NCBI RefSeq assembly: GCF_030247185.1
Contig: NC_080572.1
Coordinates: 182,928,866-182,992,865, forward strand
From: Malaya genurostris
Lineage: Eukaryota > Arthropoda > Insecta > Diptera > Culicidae
Length of the DNA stretch: 64,000 nt
Direction of reading: 5' to 3'
The position numbers and the translations under genes are program-made. The first letter of the stretch is position 1. Each line of letters opens with the position of its first letter. The notes under the pieces are model-generated. The model was not told where the DNA came from. It worked only from the letters and a program-made list of their open reading frames with translations, and did no database searches. Below are positions 56,399 to 64,000 of this stretch, one piece after another.

Positions 56399-56951
56399 CA
56401 GAGCTGCTAGATGTCACTATCAACTAGCACGACGAAGATTGGAAAGTTTATGTCACTGGACTGCTGCCAACCAGGCTCTACCAATCATCATATATTGAGT
56501 GACTAAGAGAGGATCTGTCATAACTTAAATTCTCTTGATATTACACTCACCAGAACGCTCATTGATTGCCGATGCGATTGATATTATCTTCATTTCTCCT
56601 GTCACTGCTTGATTATGATGTGACTAAATATAAATCTAGCAGCATAAACATTGAATTAAATTCATTTACACCAATGAACTCCGAAGTCCGATGACTTTTT
56701 GCAAAGAACAATTAACTTTATCAATTTATGTTAAGTTAGTACTCTAATGGATTTTTTTTACTTCAACAGGGAATAGGAGAATGAGAGAGAAAACAAAAAA
56801 AGTCGTCTGTCTGTCTGAGTATACTTCTACTTGGTCATAGAACTATTAAGTATCTCATTTGACAGACACGATGCCCGTACCGATTACAGTTGACGATAAT
56901 TTTAGTCAGTCTGTCAAAATCATTTGACATGACTGACAATTTTCAGCTCTG
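56399..56951 (+). mobile_element. hAT-type MITE with perfect 8 bp target duplication
   Basis: The ends CAGAGCTG and CAGCTCTG are inverted. GTCATGAA flanks both sides (56391-56398 and 56952-56959). TGTCA/TGACA words cluster towards both ends (TAGATGTCACTATC on the left; 'CTGTCAAAATCATTTGACATGACTGACAA' on the right), typical of subterminal transposase sites. The 553 bp element holds no ORF. Confidence 0.88.
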
Positions 56952-56959
56952 GTCATGAA

Positions 56960-57145
56960 TGTAACTCTCACGTGTTATTCTCATTAGTTAAGTCGTAAAA
57001 ACACTTTACTATGGGGTACGTTTTGCCCGATTTCCCTCCAAAAGGTCATGTTGCTGGTGATACGAACTGACTTCGACTGTACCGGTTCCAGTAACTCAGT
57101 TCCGGAAGTACCGGAAATACTTGGTTGGTAAACGACTAGATAATG
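56960..57145. other. No gene recognised
   Basis: Short spacer between the hAT MITE and the RTE element, with GGTTCCAGTAACTCAGTTCC-type text. Confidence 0.3.
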
Positions 57146-57149
57146 CGCA

Positions 57150-60100
57150 ATTCAGGCCCCAATGTGGTTCTTAGCCTCTTGTCCAGTAACTCCTATCCCT
57201 ACCTCCCCACGGTGTCGGCTGGAGTACGAGTAACCATAGGAAATATCGGGTAACCAACTCCGGTGGGACCTTGGTCGTATGCTGACAGGGAAGGGGGCGG
57301 CTCGAAACAGCGTCTGTTCTCCATGTTAGGAGCGGCTGATTACCGTCCTTGTGTCAGTGTGGGACTCTAAACAGTGCTGACACGATGGCCCTCCGGCGAG
57401 ACAGGAGGTTGGTGAAGGCCTAACAAGCCGCCCGGAAAACACTTGTTACGAGTAATCAGGATATAAATACGACTCGGAATAATCGGCAAAGACCTACGCG
57501 ACGAAATAAGGACTACGTTGGAAGCTTGGCACATGGAACTGCAAATCGCTTGGCTTCCCAGGATACGACCGAACGCTGCATGATGAGCTTCAAATCCGCT
57601 GCTTCGATGTCGTAACACTGCAGGAACTTTGTTGGAGGGGACAGAAGGTGTGGAAAAGTGGGCATCGAGCGGCTACATCCTACCAGAGCTGCGGCACAAC
57701 CAACGTTCTAGGAACGGGATTAGTAGTGTTGGGCAAGATGCGCCAGCGCATGATTGGGTGGCAGTCAATCAGTGATAGAATGTGCGTATTGAAGATCAAG
57801 GGCCGTTTCTTCAATTACAGCATCATCAACGTGCACTGCCCACATGAGACGAGACTCGATGACGAGAAGGAAGCATTCTACGCGCAGCTGGAACAAACCT
57901 ACGACAGCTGCCCACGGCGGAATGTAAAACTCGTCATAGGCGACATGAATGCTCAGGTAGGCCGGGAGGCAATGTACAGACCCGTGATCGGGCTGGAGAG
58001 CCTACACGCGGTAACAAACGACAACGGTCAACGATGCGTAAACTTTGCAGCCTCCCGAGAAATGGTTGTTCGAAGCACCTTCTTCCCCGGAAAGATATCC
58101 ACAAAGCCACCTGGAGATCACCTGATCAACATACGGAAAATCAAATCGACCACGTTCTCATCGACGGGCGATTCTTCTCCGACGTCATCAATGTCCGCAC
58201 CTACCGCAGTGCCAATATTGATGCTGACCACTACCTTGTCGCGGTTTGTAAGCGCTCAAAAATATCGACGGTGCACAATACTCGTCGCACAGGAACGCCG
58301 GGACTCTATCTCGAGCAGCTACGTAGCATTCGTACTGCAGAGGAATACGCGAAACAACTGGAGCTAGTGCTACTAACGGAAGAGCAGCTTGGCGCGGCGA
58401 CTTTTGAAGATGGCTAGAGGAACATAAGGTCCGCCGTGAGTAGCACTGCTGCAACCGTTCTAGGTACGAGGTTATCGAATCGAGGAAATGACTGGTTTGA
58501 CGGCGAATGTCAGCAGTTGGTCGAAGAGAAGAATGCAGCAAGGGCGAAGATGCTGCAACACCGCACGAGAGCGAACAAGGAACGATACAGACAGGCGCGG
58601 AACAGACAGAACACGGTTTACCGGAGGGAAAAGCGCCACCAGGAAGACCAAGATCGCGAAGCGATGGAACAGCTGTATCGCGCAAATGAAACACGGAAAT
58701 TCTATGAGAAGTTGAACCGCTCACGTAGAGGCTTCACGCCACAGGCCGAAATGTGCAGAGATAACAGTGGTAACCTTCTCACGAACGAACGTGAGGTGAT
58801 CGACAGGTGAAAGCAGTACTATGACGAGCATCTGAATGGCGAAGCACAAGATACAGAGTACGGTACAGGAATCAATCTGGTTGCACGCTCAGCCGACGAC
58901 AGATTCCCAGCCCCTGATCTGTCGGAGATAAGTGAGGAGATCGGCAAGCTGAGGAACAACAAAGCCGCGGGCAATGACCAGTTGCCAGGCGAGCTGCTCA
59001 AACATGGAGGAGAGGCGCTGGCAAGAGCGCTGCACTGGATGATTTCTAGGATTTGGGAGGAGGAGATTCTACCGCAGGAATGGATGGATGGAGTGGTATG
59101 TCCCGTCTACAAAAAGGGCGATAAGCTAGACTGTTGCAATTACCGCTCAATCACATTGCTGAACGCCGCCTACAAGGAACTCTCCCGAATCCTTTGCCGT
59201 CGTCTATCACCAATAGCTAAGGAATTCGTAGGGCCGCACCAAGCGTGATTTACTGGAGCCCGCGCCACTACGGATCACATATTCGCGATAAGACAAGTAC
59301 TCCAGAAGTGTCGTGAATACAACGTACCCACGCATCACCTATTCATTGACGTCAAAGCGGCATACGACACAATCGATCGAGAACAGCTATGGTAGATTAT
59401 GCACGAATACGGTTTCCCGGATAAACTGACGCGATTGGTCAAAGCAACGATGGATACAGTGATGTGCTACGTTCGAGTATCTGGGACGCTCTCGAGTCCC
59501 TTCGAATCTCGGAGAGGGCTACGGCAAGGTGATGGACTCTCTTGTATCTTGTTCAATATTGCCTTGGACGGTGTGATTCGAAGAAAGAGGATAGACACGA
59601 GTGGCACGATCTTCCGAAAGTCCGTACAACTTTTTGGTTTCGCTGACGATATTGATATTGTAACGTGTAACCTTGAGAAGATGACGGAAACCTACATCGA
59701 ACTGAAAGCTGAAGCTAGGCGTATCGGACCATAACCATAAATGCGTCGAAAACAAAATACATGAGAGCAAAAGGCTCTAGAGAAGAAACACCACGCCTCC
59801 CACCATGAATATTGATAGACGGTGACGATATCGAGGTGGTTAACGAGTTTGTGTATTTGGACTCACTGGTGACCGCCGAAAATGACACCAGCAGAGAAAT
59901 ACAGAGACGTATTTTGGCAGGGAATCGAGCGTACTTTGGACTCAAAAAAACTCTTCGATCGAGAAAAGTACGCCACCGCACGAAATTGACCACCTACAAA
60001 ACGCTCATAAGACCGGTTGTTCTCTATGGCCACGAAACCTGGACTATGCTGGCAGAGGACCAACGCGCCCTCAGTGTTTTCGAAAGAAAGGTACTGAGGA

Positions 60101-60335
60101 CCATCTATGCGGAGTGCAGATGGAAGACGGAACGTGGAGACGGCGTATGAATCACGAATTGCAACAGCTGCTAGGAGAACCACCTATCGTACGGACAGCT
60201 AAAATCGGACGTCTACGATGGGCTGGGCATGTCACAAGGATGTCGGACGACAGCCCAGTGAAAATGGTTCTTGAATCTAATCCGACTGATACAAGAAAAA
60301 GAGGAGCGCAGCGAGCAAGGTGGATCGATCAAGAT
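57150..60335 (+). mobile_element. RTE-clade non-LTR retrotransposon, long but broken
   Basis: It starts near AGGCCCCAATGTGGTTCTTA (57152), with a GC-richer 5' region (to about 57510) that has no clear ORF. Endonuclease and RT follow as one former ORF. The total of 3.2 kb is close to the usual RTE length. The coding text stops at RARWIDQDPF (60344), short of the usual C-terminus, and no 3' repeat tail is visible. GC content is above that of the surroundings. It resembles the RTE elements described from Aedes (JAM type); the name is from memory. Confidence 0.85.
57510..58417 (+). pseudogene. RTE endonuclease domain, one frameshift
   Basis: The frame opens after a stop at 57507-57509 and reads KLGTWNCKSLGFPGYDRTLH (asparagine of the first motif). 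Then come VVTLQELCWRG (catalytic glutamate), 'GLVVLGKMRQRMIGWQSISD', IKGRFFNYSIINVHCPHE, and LVIGDMNAQVG (GDxN). At about 58088 the frame changes in the CCCC run. One lost base explains why RKDIHKATWRSPDQHTENQI and DHVLIDGRFFSDV continue in the frame of 58034-58417. The segment ends RSANIDADHYLVAV (catalytic aspartate/histidine) and then a linker to an in-frame TAG at 58415-58417, where tryptophan would be expected. Confidence 0.85.
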
Positions 60336-60344
60336 CCATTTTAA
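58418..60344 (+). pseudogene. RTE reverse transcriptase domain, many breaks
   Basis: The linker GNDWFDGECQQLVEEKNAAR (58480) runs to a TGA at 58808-58810. RT proper includes NNKAAGNDQLPGELLKHGGE, VCPVYKKGDKLDCCNYRSIT and LLNAAYKELSRIL. Stops follow at 59246-59248 and 59394-59396, on either side of HHLFIDVKAAYDTIDREQLW. Then come RGLRQGDGLSCILFNIALDG and LFGFADDIDIV (catalytic FADD at about 59638). A frame change lies at about 59730, a TGA at 59806-59808, then NEFVYLDSLVTAENDTSREI, TYKTLIRPVVLYGHETWTM, another frame change near 60115, and IGRLRWAGHVTRMSDDSPVK. At least four in-frame stops and two frameshifts make it inactive. Confidence 0.88.
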
Positions 60345-60349
60345 CGGAG

Positions 60350-60688
60350 ATATCTACATTTTTGTGTAAGCGATTTTTTCCCCTATTCCAGCAGTAGGAG
60401 TTTTGTGCATTCTATAACAAAGCAATGCTTGGGAGCAACGTGAAATATGATTTTTTATACTGTTACATACAATTTTTTCTAAGTACCAAAAAGGCTGTTT
60501 ACAAAATCCTTTTTCATTACTTTTTGCCTTGGACCAATTTTAGCACGGTTCGTTTTTGGCAACATAATCGTTCGAATATAACATATGTAATCTAGATGAT
60601 GGCAGCATTTCAGGAGTTGATAACAAACCCATGATTATATTGATTTAAACTATTTACAGCAATAAATGCTGGAAGAATATAACACCCA
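60350..60688. other. No gene recognised
   Basis: AT-rich DNA directly after the truncated RTE. No RTE 3' tail was found. Confidence 0.4.
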
Positions 60689-60689
60689 T

Positions 60690-61200
60690 GTACCATTCAA
60701 ATCAGTTCGTCGAGATAAGCAAATGCTTGTGTGACAAATAATTTCACTCAATTTTCTCGGAAAATTTCTTTTCTACAAACTCAGATTCATATGAAAAGTC
60801 GTATGGTTCCAAACAGGGTTCCTGAATTATGTTTGGATCCGACGTCTGGTTCCGGAACTAGAAGATGATATGTGAAACGAAATTAAAATTGTGTAACTCT
60901 TTTTTCTCGTAGATGCCTGAACCGATCTAAGATTTGAATGAAATCTAAGAATCATCTAAGATTCAAATGAAAAGTTTTAAGATTCTATAAAACATCTTGC
61001 TTTTCAATCCGATCTAACTTCCGGCTTAGGGGATACAGGGTGATTAGTATAAAAATGTCTATTTCACATAAATTAATCAGGTTTATCGGGTTTGCAGGTT
61101 TGTATAGTAGATAACCAAATATACTTATTTCAGTTTTAGTGATATCCAGTTTTCGATTCGGATTTAATTCGTACTACGATTTCTCAAAGATGTCTACACT
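60690..61200 (-). repeat. Decayed RepA copy, minus orientation
   Basis: CATTCAAATCAGTTCGTCGA (60693) corresponds to the family's TCGACGAACTGA word inverted. TTCACTCAATTTTCTCGG, GGATCCGACGTCTGGTTCCG and TTTTTCTCGTAGATGCCTGA follow, about 160 bp apart, and a third weak cassette (TTTCTCAAAGATGTCTACAC) lies at 61180. The ends are not recognisable. Confidence 0.6.
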
Positions 61201-62055
61201 GATTTTCAAACATTTTGAAACAAATGTAAATCATACAGCTACTCAGGTGAATTTGTCTGACTTCGGCTACACCGATTTTCGAATTCCGGTACCAGTATCG
61301 AATCGTTTCTCAAAGCTCAATTGTTTTCACAAAAAAAAAACAAATCGACCAAGACAAAATTTATAAATTTTATTAAATTCCGATTTCCGATTCTGGAATT
61401 ATAGAATGATGAATTTTTTGAATTCAAACCGATATAGAAGATGACAATCCCGAATAGCCTTAAATTTGTACGCAAAACTATTGCAATTCATTCGTCATAT
61501 AACCATACTAATCGGGTTGGGTTATGCTGGTTCCTGAATACCGGCTCTGGAAGTACCTTAAATAACCGTAAACTCTAAAGTGGAACTTACTTCGACATGA
61601 CATGTGGAATGTTCATACGATTATCACACGTTTAGAATTGAATTCGATCCGATTTGCAGTTTACACTTTACAAAGTAATAAGTGATTAAAATCTCAAATT
61701 GCCGCTTAAAACTACTGACATTAATTTAATGTCATGAGAACTAAAACACCGAAGAAAAACACATGCGGATTGATAAAAGAAAGATAAAATTCCGAAAATA
61801 CAGGGAGTAAAATTTCAAACTGTCATTTAGACCGTTGCTGCAGAGAACGAAAAAAAATCTTTTAATTTTTGCTCAAAACTATTTCGATTTTTTCGCTCAA
61901 ACAAACCTTCCTGTAACAATTCAATGTGCAATTTTTCAAGAATTTTCTGAGAATACGAGTAATATAAGAAAGGTATCGTTCAGAATAATTTGACTACTCT
62001 TGAGCTTGAGCTTTAGTGGCCAAAAAATGTTCAACCGCAAATGAAAAATGTGCCA
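61200..62055. other. No gene recognised
   Basis: AT-rich. The ORF 61139-61366 overlaps repeat debris and has no motif. Confidence 0.4.
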
Positions 62056-64000
62056 TCAATCGTATTATCGCGCGATCCTCACGGTGCGCCGAAAGCAGTT
62101 TCTCCTTCGTCCCTTCGGCAGTTACGAGATATTCGATAATCACGAAAATTGATTAACTCTTCCGAACAATTGTTACGCTCCGGTTCCCCCTCGAATACCT
62201 CGTTGGTTATTTCACATTTCGCTGCATACTTTCTCGATTTATCTACTATATTGGGAGTGCCGAGCAAATTCATCTTTGTCGTTATGGCAGATCCCAACAA
62301 TCAGCGCCCAAGAGGATGATGCTAGCGATGACGATCAGTTTTTAGTCCGTTTGTGCTGATTGTTTTTTTTTTCTCTGTCTCTGTGTCTCTCTATCCTTCT
62401 TTCTTTCAATCATTTCTCCTCATTGCACGGAGAGAGTACTCTTGCCGGGGGCGATGCAGGTTCTAGTGGAGTCACGATTTGCCGGTCATTTTTGTGCACC
62501 GCTCCGCTTCCAGATTCAACAGATTCAAGACACAATGAAGACCTCCATCAGCAGGACAGGATCTGCCCGGCGAACTTTGACTTTGGCCACGGATTCACAT
62601 TTGACAGGGCGTACAGCCCCGTCCACATAATTTTTAAATGTTTTTTCTTCTCACAGTCTCCTTTCATTCAACCGAACGAACGACAAAGATTAATGAAGAC
62701 ATTTGAATTGCCAGTCACTAATCCGGAGCGAGGTGGACGAGTGCGAAACTTTCGAAGCCTTGCTTGGAAACCTTTCGCCAACTAATCTTTTCGGGGCGGA
62801 TCCTCTTCATTAGATAGGGCATCCATGGATATGATTTTCTTTAAATATCATCTCAACTCTCCGACACGCTTGATCCTTCGAACGACTTGTTGATTGAATG
62901 TTGTCAGCCGAAAGTATTCCACAATCGCTCCGTGATCTCCAACCGATATAAACATGTGATGTGATCTTTAGATAGCCTTGACGCGGTTGCTCTTCGCCGA
63001 AGAATCGTCTAGAAATGTAACTCGAAATGAGGCATTTATCTTTTTGTCGACTAGGGGTGGATACCTTTCAGATCTGTGCCAAAGCGGCGTCTTGCGCAAA
63101 TCTTTATCGCCGTTTCTACTACGATGTCCTAGTTCGCGAGTGCCATCGGACGACCATCAGAAACATCAAATGATCAATGAGCTGACGACCCCGCAAAAGA
63201 CTAATTGATTCCGAAAGTTTACTTTTTTCTGAGTCAAGTTTACTGCTGTGATGTGGCATTTCCCTGTTAAACACACATCTTCAATGACATAAACGTCGTA
63301 AAACCATCCATTAGACGTAACTTGATTAAAGGAGACAACCGTGATTGATAGTGATCCCTTCCGTTTTGTGAAACACATCCCTAAATGGTCGAGATATCAA
63401 ATTTAACGACCGACTGACCTACCTACTGGGATGAGGGTTCCACGGCCCAGGGTATTACATAAGATACAAAACAGAATATGTCACGCTTCATACATAAAAA
63501 GGTGCATTAATTGATGCTCGATCCGATGCCTATCATCATAAGTGACCCATGGACAATCACAAGGTTTGCCTGAAAAGGGAAAAAAAACGATCGTAGATCG
63601 CGTTTCGACGATAAGCCGCCCTACGCTCACAGCAGCTCAGGTAACGAAGTAGGCGATATTATCCAGGCATGGCAGATTGGTAACTCTCTTCGGCTGCCGG
63701 AATTTGTGAAGCTTTATTCAAGAAATAAAACAAAGCATCACAGAAAAAGAGAAAGTAAGTAATGGATGTGATAAATTAGCCTTCGGAACCATTACTGCGG
63801 TGGGTCATCTTTGCAAACAAATAATAATAATAGTAGTATCTCAGCAACCTGCATGAAAGCCGCTCTCGTCGCAGAATAATTATACGGGGTCCACGGCCAA
63901 CTAGCAGCACTCCGGAATAATGTTTACTTGGCAGGAGCGGAGCATTTTGATTGGTATTGTTGGTAGTAACTTACAATCTATGGCCACATTTGCTTGGGAG
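62055..64000. other. GC-richer region without a nameable gene
   Basis: Several ORFs (62079-62300 minus; 62360-62785, 62978-63208 plus; 63166-63378 minus) show no known domain. The hydrophobic start of the 141-residue ORF at 62360 comes from a pyrimidine tract (TTTTTTTTTTCTCTGTCTCT) and opens at TTG, so it should not be read as a signal peptide. Fewer repeats than elsewhere suggest host single-copy DNA, perhaps regulatory. Confidence 0.25.

Noticed and set aside
58188..58724. 178-residue minus-strand ORF
   Set aside because: Shadow of the RTE coding strand. The plus strand carries recognisable endonuclease and linker motifs.
62360..62785. 141-residue ORF with hydrophobic N-terminus, like a secreted protein
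   Set aside because: It opens at TTG in a T/C-rich tract, so the hydrophobic start is a composition effect. No domain follows.

Overview
The window looks like a repeat-dense intergenic or intronic stretch of an insect nuclear genome, most likely a culicine mosquito (Aedes/Culex side rather than Anopheles). The DNA is AT-rich and has no operon-like gene packing. Almost every ORF with recognisable protein sequence is a piece of a transposable element. The elements present fit mosquitoes: RTE-clade and Loner/LOA-like non-LTR retrotransposons, a D37E IS630-Tc1-mariner element, tRNA-derived SINEs of Feilai type, and a very abundant tandem-unit repeat whose ends read CCACCTAGTGGTGTAATGAT and TATATGAGAAAGGCAAAAA. 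The species call is inference. I could not identify a single-copy host protein gene with confidence.

Layout. 0-4 kb: a SWIM-finger transposase remnant (minus strand), two tandem small hairpins, and a GC-richer island at 3.0-3.8 kb that may hold a host exon or promoter. 4.2-7.85 kb: a long degenerate array of about 170-190 bp units (family 'RepA' below) with a minisatellite inside it. 7.86-8.9 kb: a 5'-truncated non-LTR retrotransposon with one frameshift. 9.5-10.3 kb: a TA-flanked non-autonomous DNA transposon, with an inverted relative at 45.5-46.2 kb. 12-14.2 kb: a MITE-like element with a tRNA-like Pol III module in its middle, a degenerate repeat field, and a RepA copy. 14.4-15.66 kb: a complete-ended D37E mariner relative with a broken transposase. 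15.8-16.2 and 20.5-21.3 kb: two hAT-type MITEs. 16.7 and 23.7 kb: Feilai-like SINEs. 18.9-20.4 kb: split RTE endonuclease remnants. 23.9-24.4 kb: a LOA-like 3' end. 27.15-28.44 kb: a second mariner-type element with matching TIRs. 29.5-32.3 kb: two RepA copies, one carrying a 520 bp near-perfect palindrome. 33.4-36.7 kb: a GC-richer region, then a BED-type hAT transposase 5' half. 37.3-43.7 kb: several RepA copies, one split by a hAT MITE with a perfect 8 bp target duplication. 43.8-45 kb: a repeat copy opened by a nested insertion. 48.6-51.5 kb: the best preserved autonomous element, a non-LTR retrotransposon with separate endonuclease and reverse-transcriptase ORFs. 52.8-54.4 kb: two mariner remnants in opposite orientation, one carrying an exact 362 bp tandem duplication. 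54.5-55.5 kb: a complete RepA copy. 55.9 kb: a tRNA-derived SINE. 56.4-57.0 kb: a hAT MITE with a perfect target duplication. 57.15-60.34 kb: a long RTE element with many stops and frameshifts and no 3' end. 60.7-64 kb: RepA fragments and unrecognised, partly GC-richer DNA.

How it fits together: these genes do not form a pathway. The window records successive, nested insertions. The most interesting signal is the RepA superfamily. It has many copies with shared ends, tandem inner units built around one conserved cassette (GGTTCAGCCATCTCTGAGAA and a CCGGAACCGGAAGT box), and a microsatellite at the same internal position in almost every complete copy.
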